A stretch of 12,470 nt of DNA from Clostridiaceae bacterium (GTDB lineage Bacteria; Bacillota; Clostridia; Oscillospirales; Acutalibacteraceae): the NCBI GenBank assembly GCA_904501895.1, contig CAJGCX010000045.1, forward strand, positions 1 through 12,470. The letters run 5' to 3'. Below are positions 6,205-12,470 of this stretch, one piece after another. The position numbers and the translations under genes were made by a program. Below the pieces are notes generated by a model. The model searched no databases and had not been told where the DNA came from. It saw nothing but the letters and a program-made list of their open reading frames with translations. Within the stretch, counting starts at the first letter, position 1; each line of letters starts with the position of its first letter.

Positions 6205-6403
6205 AAATTGGAGGTTGTCGGGATATACAATCGTAGGGGTGGATGCCCACATCCGCCCGCAGTAAGTTAACAGCACACTTTGGAGCGGGACGATGTGGGG
6301 TGCGGGTGTCCAGTGGACACCTCTGCGAAGCAGAAGCACCGACCGAACCGGCAGGTGAGACTCATCGTCCCCTACAATTCTACGCAACGACAAATTATAA
6401 TTT
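6205..6403. repeat. Long copy (B) of the modular MITE-like element
   Basis: This 199-base element is much richer in G+C than its surroundings. Its outer 35 bases on each side are imperfect inverted repeats (24 of 35 match), each ending inward in GTAGGGG (6233-6239) or its complement CCCCTAC (6369-6375). The core holds several perfect small hairpins: GGATG/CATCC (6241-6254), GGTGTCC/GGACACC (6305-6321) and CTGC/GCAG (6323-6333). The right part of the core (6345-6375) is an exact inverted match to 267-297 in copy A. It encodes no transposase. The family resembles short intergenic repeats I recall as frequent in Oscillospiraceae genomes, but that recollection is unverified. Confidence 0.8.
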
Positions 6404-6454
6404 GAAACATAAATTTGCACAAAAAGTTTTATATTTATTTATTCATTCCGTCAA

Positions 6455-6483
6455 GTGACTTTTCCATCAAATTTCAGTATAAT
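6455..6483 (+). promoter_or_regulatory. Promoter of the GH43 gene
   Basis: GTGACT (6455-6460, 4/6 match to TTGACA) is followed after 17 bases by a perfect TATAAT (6478-6483). This predicts a leader of about 24 bases before the ATG at 6514. Confidence 0.5.
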
Positions 6484-6513
6484 TAGAAAATCAAATTATA
6501 CAAGGTGATACGT

Positions 6514-7434
6514 ATGAACAATACACAATATGCAATTCCTGCAAAAAGTCAGAGTGGGAAATATCTTTTTGCTTATTTTGTGGGAAACGATCCTGAACAG
6601 GAGCGAATTCATTTTGCAGTAAGTGAAGATGGTTACAACTTTGTAGCACTTAACAATAACGAGCCTGTCATTCTTCAGACAAAGGGTAAAAAGTGTGTCC
6701 GTGACCCGTATATTGTAAAGGGTAATGACGGATTTTACTATATAATCGGTACTGACATGAAGTGTATTGAAGGGTGGACCTCAAACCATTCCCTCGTCAC
6801 TTGGAAATCGAGTGATTTAATTAATTGGACAGACGAAACAATTATTGATATGCGAGATTTTGACGGAGATTTCAAAACTACAACACGTGCTTGGGCACCA
6901 CAGGCAATATGGGATGAAAAAGCGAAGGCATATATGGTTTATTGGGCACATTCTGACGAGAAAAATGATGTTGCACAGATGTATTACGCCTACACAACAG
7001 ATTTCAAGACGATAACAAAACCATCACTTTTGTATGAAAGACCGGGAATACAGACTATTGACGGTGATATTGCATACAACAAGGATAACGGAAAATATTA
7101 CCTTTATTTCAAGCATGATGAGGACCAGACAATAGCGTATGTTGCATCTGAAAGTCTTACAGGACCTTATGAGGATAAGCCTGTTGTGGTTTCCCTTGCA
7201 AAAACAGGTGTTGAGGGCAGTGAAATCTATAACATAACAGGTACTGACCAATGGGTTATGGTTATGGATGAATACGGTACAGACCGATTTTTCATGCAAC
7301 AGACAACTGATTTTGAAAACTTCTTACCTGTAAATCCTGATGATTATAGTATGGATTTTAATCCTCGTCACGGTGCGATTACGCAAATATCTGACGAGCA
7401 ATACGATGCTTTGATTAAGCATTTCGGAAAATAA
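6514..7434 (+). CDS. GH43-type five-bladed beta-propeller glycoside hydrolase
   Basis: A 306-residue protein without a signal peptide, hence probably cytoplasmic. Repeated blade motifs are visible: VRDPYIVKGNDGFYYIIGTD (62-81), WAPQAIWDEKAKAYMVYWA (127-145), IDGDIAYNKDNGKYYLYFK (182-200) and VEGSEIYNITGTDQWVMVMD (233-252). By analogy with GH43, the general base would be D64, the pKa-tuning Asp D183 or D185, and the acid E234. Family members release arabinose or xylose units from arabinan and arabinoxylan oligosaccharides; the substrate here is unknown. A related propeller family such as GH32 or GH130 fits the motifs less well. I chose ATG 6514 because AAGGTGA (6502-6508) sits 5 bases before it; the GTG at 6505 would lie inside that ribosome binding site. 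It is divergent from GH13 and ends at a hairpin terminator. Confidence 0.85.
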   Translation: MNNTQYAIPAKSQSGKYLFAYFVGNDPEQERIHFAVSEDGYNFVALNNNEPVILQTKGKKCVRDPYIVKGNDGFYYIIGTDMKCIEGWTSNHSLVTWKSSDLINWTDETIIDMRDFDGDFKTTTRAWAPQAIWDEKAKAYMVYWAHSDEKNDVAQMYYAYTTDFKTITKPSLLYERPGIQTIDGDIAYNKDNGKYYLYFKHDEDQTIAYVASESLTGPYEDKPVVVSLAKTGVEGSEIYNITGTDQWVMVMDEYGTDRFFMQQTTDFENFLPVNPDDYSMDFNPRHGAITQISDEQYDALIKHFGK

Positions 7435-7439
7435 AGATT

Positions 7440-7475
7440 AAGCCGTTGTGAAAAGCTTCCACAACGGCTTTACTT
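7440..7475. terminator. Bidirectional terminator between GH43 and the AbrB-like gene
   Basis: AAGCCGTTGTG (7440-7450) and CACAACGGCTT (7460-7470) form a perfect 11-bp stem with a 9-base loop between two convergent genes. The plus-strand tail is TACTTATATAAATTTT and the minus-strand tail AATCTTTATTTTCC, both only moderately T-rich. Confidence 0.8.
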
Positions 7476-7484
7476 ATATAAATT

Positions 7485-7715
7485 TTACAGCTTTTTGATT
7501 TTTGCGATACATTCTTCGCAAACGGACATTTCAGCATTTACATTTTCTTCTGAGCCACAGATTTTGCACTTCGGATTAAGCTTTTCAATAATAATTTTTC
7601 CGTCATTTTCTGTGATTCTTACCTCTGAAAGGTCGGTTATCCCTGTCTTTTTTCTGTACTCTGCAGGAAGAACAATTCTCCCCATATTATCCAATTTTCT
7701 CACAAATTGTGTCAT
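7485..7715 (-). CDS. AbrB/SpoVT-type DNA-binding regulator with C-terminal zinc-knuckle
   Basis: This small protein of 76 residues begins with a SpoVT-AbrB swapped-hairpin domain, FVRKLDNMGRIVLPAEYRKK (4-23) and on to about 46, the form seen in AbrB, Abh and SpoVT. The tail carries two CxxC pairs, C50/C53 and C66/C69, spaced like a zinc ribbon (CKIC-N12-CEEC). AbrB proteins are dimeric or tetrameric transition-state regulators that bind AT-rich promoters; the targets here are unknown. I chose ATG 7715, preceded by AGGAG at 8 bases; an in-frame ATG at 7754 would add 13 residues upstream of the conserved domain. It is divergent from the aminotransferase operon, so it might regulate that operon or itself. 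Confidence 0.88.
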   Translation of the reverse strand: MTQFVRKLDNMGRIVLPAEYRKKTGITDLSEVRITENDGKIIIEKLNPKCKICGSEENVNAEMSVCEECIAKIKKL

Positions 7716-7756
7716 TTCTGTCACTCCTCTTCCTTTTTTGACATATATTACCATAA

Positions 7757-7765
7757 ATTATAGCA
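7757..7765 (-). promoter_or_regulatory. Extended -10 promoter of the AbrB-like gene
   Basis: On the minus strand TGC-TATAAT (7757-7765) is a consensus extended -10 element about 40 bases before the start codon. No good -35 is seen at 17 bases, which extended -10 promoters can tolerate. Confidence 0.5.
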
Positions 7766-7810
7766 CACCTTTGTCGAAAAAAGAAGATAGAAATAAAATT
7801 TTTGTACTTG

Positions 7811-7839
7811 TTGAAATACTTAATGTATTGTGATAAAAT
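7811..7839 (+). promoter_or_regulatory. Promoter of the aminotransferase-rsmA-TSCPD-cca operon
   Basis: TTGAAA (7811-7816) is followed after 17 bases by TAAAAT (7834-7839). Transcription should start near 7846, about 25 bases before the aminotransferase ATG. No second promoter is apparent in the overlaps between the following genes. Confidence 0.6.
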
Positions 7840-7870
7840 ATTAGAAATGTTATTTTTTCAGGTGATACAA

Positions 7871-9058
7871 ATGGATTATTATTTTTCAAAAAGAATTTCA
7901 GAGCTTCAGCCATCTGCAATTCGTGAGATTTTAAAGGCTACTCAGGACCCATCAATTATTCCTTTTGCAGCAGGTAACCCTGATGCAGCATCATTCCCTA
8001 TTGATGAGGTTAAAAAGATTTCAGCAGAAATTTTTGAAAACTCTCCTGTTACAGCTTTACAGTATGGTGTAACTGAAGGCTACAAGCCACTTATCGACAG
8101 ACTTACTGCTTTCGTTAAGGAAAGATATAATATAGGTAAGGATTTTGACTCACTTATTATAACTTCTGGTGCACAGCAGGTTATGGACCTTGCTACAAAG
8201 GCACTTTGTGACTTTGGTGATACAGTTATCTGTGAATGTCCTTCATTTATCGGCTCTCTTAACTGTTTCCGTTCATATGGTTGTAAACTTGCAGGTGTTC
8301 CTGTTGAAGCAGACGGTATGAATATTGAAGCATTGGAAGAAGCAATAAAAAACGCAGTTAATCCAAGATTTATTTATACGATCCCTAATTTCCAGAATCC
8401 ATCAGGCGCTACAATGAGTCTTGAGAAGAGAAAGGCTGTTTATGAGCTTGCTAAAAAGTATAATCTCCTTATTCTCGAGGACAACCCTTATGGTGATTTA
8501 AGAGTTTCAGGTGAAGATGTTCCATCAATCAAGAGCTTTGATGAGGATGGAATCGTAATTTATGCAGGTTCATTCTCAAAGCTTTTAGCACCTGGTATCC
8601 GTGTTGGTTACATTGTTGCACCATCACAGATTATCGCAAAAATGACAGTTGGTAAGCAGGCTGCTGACGTTCATACTCCTGTTTTCTCACAGATGCTTGT
8701 TGACAAGTGGATGGAACAGAATGACGTTGAGGCACATATTGAAAAAATCCGTGAGATTTACCGTGAAAAGTTAAATCTTATGTGTGACCTTATTGACAGT
8801 GAGCTTGGCGATTTCGTTAAATATGTTCGTCCTGAGGGTGGACTTTTCGTATGGTGTGAGCTTCCTGAAAGCGTTGATATGCTTGAATTTGTTAAGGAGT
8901 GTATTGCAAATAAGGTTGCCGTTGTTCCGGGAACTGCATTTATGATTAATGATGAAAAGACAAATTGCTTCAGAATGAATTTCTCAACTCCTTCAAAGGA
9001 AAAAATCGTTGAGGGTATGAAAATTTTAGGTAAGGTTAAGGAAAAATATATTGGATAA
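7871..9058 (+). CDS. PLP-dependent aminotransferase, class I/II (fold type I)
   Basis: The 395-residue cytoplasmic protein shows the landmarks of fold type I aminotransferases: the cofactor-phosphate region TSGAQQ (98-103), IPNFQNPSG (171-179) with N176, the Asp that contacts the pyridine nitrogen in EDNPYGDLR (203-211, D204), the Schiff-base lysine K237 in YAGSFSKLLAPGIRVGY (231-247), and the carboxylate-binding R368 in CFRMNFS. The sequence is closest in style to 2-aminoadipate/MocR-type transaminases, but there is no GntR-like DNA-binding domain. The amino donor and acceptor cannot be inferred. ATG 7871 follows AGGTGA at a suitable distance; an ATG at 7802 would lie upstream of the promoter. 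The gene overlaps rsmA by 8 bases and heads the operon. Confidence 0.9.
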   Translation: MDYYFSKRISELQPSAIREILKATQDPSIIPFAAGNPDAASFPIDEVKKISAEIFENSPVTALQYGVTEGYKPLIDRLTAFVKERYNIGKDFDSLIITSGAQQVMDLATKALCDFGDTVICECPSFIGSLNCFRSYGCKLAGVPVEADGMNIEALEEAIKNAVNPRFIYTIPNFQNPSGATMSLEKRKAVYELAKKYNLLILEDNPYGDLRVSGEDVPSIKSFDEDGIVIYAGSFSKLLAPGIRVGYIVAPSQIIAKMTVGKQAADVHTPVFSQMLVDKWMEQNDVEAHIEKIREIYREKLNLMCDLIDSELGDFVKYVRPEGGLFVWCELPESVDMLEFVKECIANKVAVVPGTAFMINDEKTNCFRMNFSTPSKEKIVEGMKILGKVKEKYIG

Positions 9059-9929
9059 GAAGAATTACACACTCACTGACCTTTCTGTTATCAAAAAGGT
9101 TATGGGTGACCACGATGTTACATTTTCAAAGGGCTTAGGACAGAATTTCCTTGTTAATCCAACCGTTTGTCCTCGTATGGCAGAGGCTGTACGAGAAAGC
9201 ACAGATGGTAAAATCGGCGTGCTTGAAATCGGTGCAGGTGTCGGCGTGCTTACAAAGGAATTGTTGGAAAGATGTGACAAGGTTGTTTGTGTTGAGCTTG
9301 ACACAAGACTTTTCCCTGTGCTTAATGACACACTTTCAGGATATGACAATCTGACACTTATTAATGAGGACATTCTTAAAGCAGACCTTGATGCAATTGT
9401 TAAAGAGCATTTTGAGGGAATGGAGATTTTTGTATGTGCAAATCTGCCATACTATATTACATCCCCTGTTATAATGCGACTTTTAGAGGAAAAGCTTCCA
9501 TTCAGTAAAATAATTGTTATGGTGCAAAAGGAAGCCGGTGACCGTCTTTGTGCAAGAGTTGGGTCAAGAGAAAGTGGCGCTGTGACTGTTGCTGTAAATT
9601 ATTACGCAGAGGCTAAAAAGCTTTTTGATGTTTCCCGTGGGTCATTTTTCCCAAGTCCTAAGGTTGACAGCTGTGTTATTCAGCTTGACCTTACTAAAAA
9701 AGGTGACTATAAGGTAACTGATGAATCAGTTTTCTTTAAAATGGTTAAATCTGCTTTTGCACAGAGAAGAAAAACTATTCTCAACTCCGTATCAAGTGGT
9801 ATGGGAATTGAAAAGGAAAAGTTAGCATTTGCTATTGAAAAATCCGGCCTTTCTCCTACTGCACGTGCAGAGGCACTTACAATGGAAGAATTAGTAACAC
9901 TTTCAAATAATATCTGTGAGGTTAAATAA
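9051..9929 (+). CDS. rsmA: 16S rRNA dimethyladenosine transferase RsmA (KsgA)
   Basis: RsmA uses S-adenosylmethionine to dimethylate two adjacent adenines in helix 45 of 16S rRNA (A1518 and A1519 in E. coli numbering) during late 30S assembly. All hallmarks are present in 292 residues: GLGQNFLVNP (28-37), the SAM loop LEIGAGVGVLT (58-68), the acidic VELD (81-84), the catalytic NLPYY (131-135), and FAQRRKTILNS (236-246) in the C-terminal domain. The start is TTG at 9051, inside the last codons of the aminotransferase gene, with AAGGA about 9 bases upstream. This places LGQNFL about as far from the N-terminus as in the B. subtilis protein, whereas the next ATG (9102) would cut 17 residues. The next gene begins immediately after its stop codon. 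Confidence 0.95.
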   Translation: MDKKNYTLTDLSVIKKVMGDHDVTFSKGLGQNFLVNPTVCPRMAEAVRESTDGKIGVLEIGAGVGVLTKELLERCDKVVCVELDTRLFPVLNDTLSGYDNLTLINEDILKADLDAIVKEHFEGMEIFVCANLPYYITSPVIMRLLEEKLPFSKIIVMVQKEAGDRLCARVGSRESGAVTVAVNYYAEAKKLFDVSRGSFFPSPKVDSCVIQLDLTKKGDYKVTDESVFFKMVKSAFAQRRKTILNSVSSGMGIEKEKLAFAIEKSGLSPTARAEALTMEELVTLSNNICEVK

Positions 9930-10184
9930 ATGAATTTTAATTATAAGACACGTGGCACTTGTGCTCGTGAAATTTCTTTTGAAATGGAAAACGGAATAGT
10001 GAAAAATGTTTCCTTTAACGGTGGCTGTAATGGTAATCTTAAGGGTATAGCAGCACTTGTTGAAGGCAAAAAGGCAGAGGAAATAGTTCCTCTTATTAAG
10101 GGGATTAAGTGTGGCTTTAAGTCAACCTCATGCCCTGACCAGTTAGCACTTGCACTTCAAGAGGCTTTAAGTGAACAAAACTAA
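9930..10184 (+). CDS. TSCPD-domain protein (TIGR03905 type)
   Basis: This 84-residue cytoplasmic protein contains the signature TSCPD at 66-70 and four cysteines, C11, C33, C61 and C68, in the contexts GTCA, GGCNGN, IKCGF and TSCPD, which could bind a metal. The domain also occurs at the C-terminus of B12-dependent ribonucleotide reductases; stand-alone copies of this size are known in Firmicutes and have no established function. The ATG directly abuts the rsmA stop codon with no gap, and its own end is overlapped by cca for 14 bases, so its translation is very probably coupled to both. The position between an rRNA methylase and a tRNA-maturing enzyme may hint at an RNA-related role, but this is inference. 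Confidence 0.9.
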   Translation: MNFNYKTRGTCAREISFEMENGIVKNVSFNGGCNGNLKGIAALVEGKKAEEIVPLIKGIKCGFKSTSCPDQLALALQEALSEQN

Positions 10185-11526
10185 TCAATTCAAACCTGCC
10201 TCAGAAACTGCAGTTGCTATGCTTAAAAGCAACAGTTTTGAGGCATTTTTAATCGGTGGAAGTGTCCGTGATTTCATTATGGGATTGCCTATCGGTGATA
10301 TTGACATTACAACAAACGCAACACCAACACAGGTTAAAGAGGTTTTCAAGGATTTTCGTGTTATTGAAACAGGCATAAAGCATGGTACAGTCACTGTGCT
10401 TATTGATAATGAGCCTCTTGAGATAACCACATACAGAAGTGAGGGCACTTATTCCGATAATCGTCATCCTGATAGTGTTGAATTTTCAAAGTCGCTTTCA
10501 GATGATGTTATCCGTCGTGACTTTACTATGAATGCTATTGCCTACGATTTTACAGATGGCTTTTGTGACCTTGTGGGTGGTGTTGAGGACATAGGCAACA
10601 AAATTATCCGTTGTATCGGTGATGCTGAAACACGATTTCGTGAGGATGCATTGCGAATTCTTCGTGCATTGCGATTTTCTTCTGTTTTAGGGTTTAGTAT
10701 TGAAGACAGCACAAAAGTAGCAATTCACAAATGTAAGGATTTGCTTAAAAATATTTCAGCAGAAAGAATTCAGGTGGAATTCACCAAGCTGATTTGTGGC
10801 AAAAATGCTTACAATGTGCTTGAAGAATTTTCAGATGTCATTGCTGTATTTATTCCTGAAATAAAATCTTGTATCGGTTTTGAGCAGAAAAACAGGCACC
10901 ATTGCTTTGATGTTTACACCCACACCTTAAAGGCAATAGAAAAAAGTAAGCCTGACTCTGTTATCCGTCTTGCTTTGCTTTTTCACGATATAGGAAAGCC
11001 TCTTGTTGCTCATTTTGACGAAAAAGGTGAACAGCATTATTACGGTCATCCTAAGAAAAGTGCTGAAATGACAGAGAAAATACTTACAGGACTTCGTTTT
11101 GATAATGACACAAAAAACAAGGTTGTGACTCTTGTTGCATTCCACGATTCACCAATAATGGTTGATAGCAACACGCTTCCTGACAGAAAACGACTTAAAA
11201 GGATTATGTCACAAATAGGAAAAGACCTGATTTTTGACCTTATTCATATTAAGTGTTGTGACAATTCAGCACAGAATCCTGAATATTTCCGTGGTGATGA
11301 ATTTTACAGAATCGCTTATGATATGATAAATGAAATAATCGAAAATCAGGAATGCTTTTCGATTAAGGACCTGAAAATCAATGGCAACGACCTGATTTCT
11401 ATGGGATATAAAGGTAAGGATATCGGTAAAACACTCAATGAAATCCTTGACCTTGTAATAAAAGAAAAAATCAAAAATGATAATGATGATATTAAGGATT
11501 ATATCCATTCCCACTTTAAGCCTTGA
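10171..11526 (+). CDS. cca: CCA tRNA nucleotidyltransferase with HD domain
   Basis: This 451-residue enzyme adds or repairs the 3' CCA end of tRNAs using CTP and ATP. The class II nucleotidyltransferase head is clear: LIGGSVRDFIMG (27-38), the metal-binding GDIDITTNA (42-50, D43 and D45), and RRDFTMNAIAYD (115-126), which includes the RRD motif of the ribose-binding loop. EDALRILRALRFS (158-170) starts the neck. An HD-type domain follows (H251, and FHDIGKP at 271-277), which in some family members has phosphohydrolase activity. The C-terminal body ends with INGNDLISMGYKGKDIGKTL (403-422). The start is GTG 10171, preceded by AAGAGG at 7 bases and lying within the TSCPD gene. Whether it adds the full CCA or only part cannot be told. 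It is the last gene of the operon, and no terminator hairpin follows it. Confidence 0.94.
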   Translation: MNKTNQFKPASETAVAMLKSNSFEAFLIGGSVRDFIMGLPIGDIDITTNATPTQVKEVFKDFRVIETGIKHGTVTVLIDNEPLEITTYRSEGTYSDNRHPDSVEFSKSLSDDVIRRDFTMNAIAYDFTDGFCDLVGGVEDIGNKIIRCIGDAETRFREDALRILRALRFSSVLGFSIEDSTKVAIHKCKDLLKNISAERIQVEFTKLICGKNAYNVLEEFSDVIAVFIPEIKSCIGFEQKNRHHCFDVYTHTLKAIEKSKPDSVIRLALLFHDIGKPLVAHFDEKGEQHYYGHPKKSAEMTEKILTGLRFDNDTKNKVVTLVAFHDSPIMVDSNTLPDRKRLKRIMSQIGKDLIFDLIHIKCCDNSAQNPEYFRGDEFYRIAYDMINEIIENQECFSIKDLKINGNDLISMGYKGKDIGKTLNEILDLVIKEKIKNDNDDIKDYIHSHFKP

Positions 11527-11551
11527 CTTTAATTCATTATTTTTTTATAAT
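11523..11551 (+). promoter_or_regulatory. Strong sigma-A promoter of the secreted cohesin-like protein
   Basis: TTGACT (11523-11528) is followed after exactly 17 bases by a perfect TATAAT (11546-11551). The -35 box overlaps the cca stop codon, so the gene has its own promoter despite the 60-base gap. The spacer is T-rich. Confidence 0.8.
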
Positions 11552-11586
11552 GGATATATAAAATAAAAAAAGGAGAAATCAATTTT

Positions 11587-12426
11587 ATGAAAAAACTTTT
11601 ATCTATCTTTTTAGCTGCGCTTATGCTTCTTACTATTATTCCAACTGCATTTGCTGCATCTGTTCCATCAATTAAAACTACTGTTGATAAGACAACAATT
11701 AAGGTTGGAGATATTGTAACAGTTAAAGCAACAATTTCTGCAAAATCACAAATTTGCGCTTTAGGTTACGAGCTTAGCTACAAGGCTTCAGATTTTGAAT
11801 ATGTTTCACACGAATTAGGCGGAGTTTTCAGCTTGGAGCTTGCACAGAACAACGAAACATCAAATGGTGAAAATGTATTCAAATATGCCGGTACTACAGA
11901 AGGTTGTCACACAGGTGCTGCTGCAACATTACTTACAGTTAAGTTAAGAGCAAAGAAAACAAACGGTAAGATTTATGCATCTCTTAACGAAGCATACACT
12001 TCTACTGGTGGTGACGATTATGTAAACGTTCTTCCAGAAATGTCTAAGACATCAAACACAAGCTTCGCTTTTAAATCTGATGCTAAGGATTATATAAAAA
12101 TTAAAACTCCATCAAACACAACAATCCGTTATAAGGATGGTATAGTTCTTCACGCAGAGACAAATACTACTCTTCCATCAGGCGCAACAATCAAATGGAC
12201 AGCAAGCAATGGCAATTTTAAAACATCTGAATCAGACAACGGAAAGAAATTGACAATCATTTCAGAGTCTAACGGTAAAACAGTATTTACTGCAACTCTT
12301 TATAGTGCATCAGGTAGCGTTATCGAAACAGAAACAATCGAAATGACATCAAAGGCAGGCTTCTTTGATAAAATCGGTGGCTTCTTCCGTAACCTTTTCG
12401 GCACAACAAAGATTTACGCTGAATAA
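11587..12426 (+). CDS. Secreted protein with cohesin-like and Ig-like domains and an aromatic/basic tail
   Basis: The 279-residue protein starts with a clear Sec signal peptide (MKK, hydrophobic core 4-18, cleavage near AFA-A at 23/24), preceded by AAAGGAG. Residues about 27-163 look like a cohesin-type or carbohydrate-binding beta-sandwich: TTVDKTTIKVGDIVTVKATIS opens it, followed by GYELSYKASDFEYVS and ATLLTVKLRAKK; C57 and C107 may form a disulfide. Residues 168-254 look like a bacterial Ig-like domain (KWTASNGNF..., TIISESNGKTVFTATLYS). The chain ends SKAGFFDKIGGFFRNLFGTT, a short amphipathic aromatic/basic segment I recall on many secreted Clostridia proteins. There is no sortase motif or membrane anchor. 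The protein is probably extracellular or loosely cell-surface bound. Whether the cohesin-like domain binds a dockerin is unknown, and no dockerin is seen in the window. Confidence 0.8.
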   Translation: MKKLLSIFLAALMLLTIIPTAFAASVPSIKTTVDKTTIKVGDIVTVKATISAKSQICALGYELSYKASDFEYVSHELGGVFSLELAQNNETSNGENVFKYAGTTEGCHTGAAATLLTVKLRAKKTNGKIYASLNEAYTSTGGDDYVNVLPEMSKTSNTSFAFKSDAKDYIKIKTPSNTTIRYKDGIVLHAETNTTLPSGATIKWTASNGNFKTSESDNGKKLTIISESNGKTVFTATLYSASGSVIETETIEMTSKAGFFDKIGGFFRNLFGTTKIYAE

Positions 12427-12470
12427 ATCTAAGTTTTCATACTTTTTCCTTTCAGAACAGGGCAGCTCAA

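Larger units (their letters stand above)
6113..6513. other. Divergent intergenic region between the GH13 and GH43 genes
   Basis: This 401-base stretch holds no credible gene. From left to right it contains the GH13 promoter (6142-6170), a 199-base modular repeat element (6205-6403), and an AT-rich segment with the GH43 promoter (6455-6483) and Shine-Dalgarno. Two open frames of about 70 codons cross the repeat on opposite strands; their products are low-complexity, Arg/Pro-rich readings of the GC-rich element with no ribosome binding site, so I reject them. No catabolite-response element was recognised. Confidence 0.7.

Noticed and set aside
6199..6458. Overlapping 70-codon open frames on both strands across copy B
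   Set aside because: They are readings of a GC-rich non-coding repeat, lack Shine-Dalgarno sequences, and the plus-strand frame runs into the GH43 promoter.
7716..7754. Longer AbrB-like protein starting at 7754
   Set aside because: The extension covers the ribosome binding site AGGAG of the inner ATG and adds residues absent from the AbrB domain.
12427..12470. Terminator after the secreted protein gene
   Set aside because: Only 44 bases remain in the window and no hairpin is visible; any terminator must lie beyond the edge.

Overview
The window looks like a chromosomal segment of a low-GC Gram-positive anaerobe, most probably a gut Clostridia of the Oscillospiraceae/Ruminococcus type. The A+T-rich intergenic DNA, strong AGGAG-type ribosome binding sites, sigma-A-like promoters, a flavo-diiron protein, intracellular GH13 and GH43 enzymes, an AbrB regulator with a zinc-knuckle tail, and a secreted cohesin-like protein all fit this. 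The taxon is inferred from gene content, not tested.

Left half (1-6112), all on the minus strand. In order of transcription: a GH13 alpha-amylase/neopullulanase-type enzyme (6112-4247); a multi-pass membrane protein overlapping by 4 bases a PrsA/SurA-like lipoprotein; tRNA-Arg(CCU), 23 bases further on; an AT-rich zone of competing inverted repeats; a ZIP metal transporter followed after 35 bases by an FprA-type flavo-diiron protein with a clear terminator; and the first 39 codons of a gene leaving the window at base 1.

Right half (6514-12426), plus strand except for one gene. A GH43 enzyme is divergent from the GH13 gene. A small AbrB-like regulator (minus strand) shares a bidirectional terminator with GH43 and is divergent from a tight four-gene run: PLP aminotransferase, rsmA, a TSCPD-domain protein and a CCA-adding enzyme. 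Three of these act, or may act, in RNA maturation and translation. A strong promoter whose -35 overlaps the cca stop codon then drives a secreted protein with a cohesin-like domain, an Ig-like domain and an aromatic/basic C-terminal tail.

The least ordinary signal is non-coding. Two copies of a modular, MITE-like element (239-320 and 6205-6403) share both ends. The interior of the short copy is an exact 31-base inverted match to part of the interior of the long copy, as if the core had flipped between inverted GTAGGGG boxes and then been deleted. The long copy sits in the shared promoter region of the divergent GH13 and GH43 genes. Otherwise the window is mostly housekeeping and carbohydrate metabolism; I see no phage, plasmid, CRISPR or defence system.
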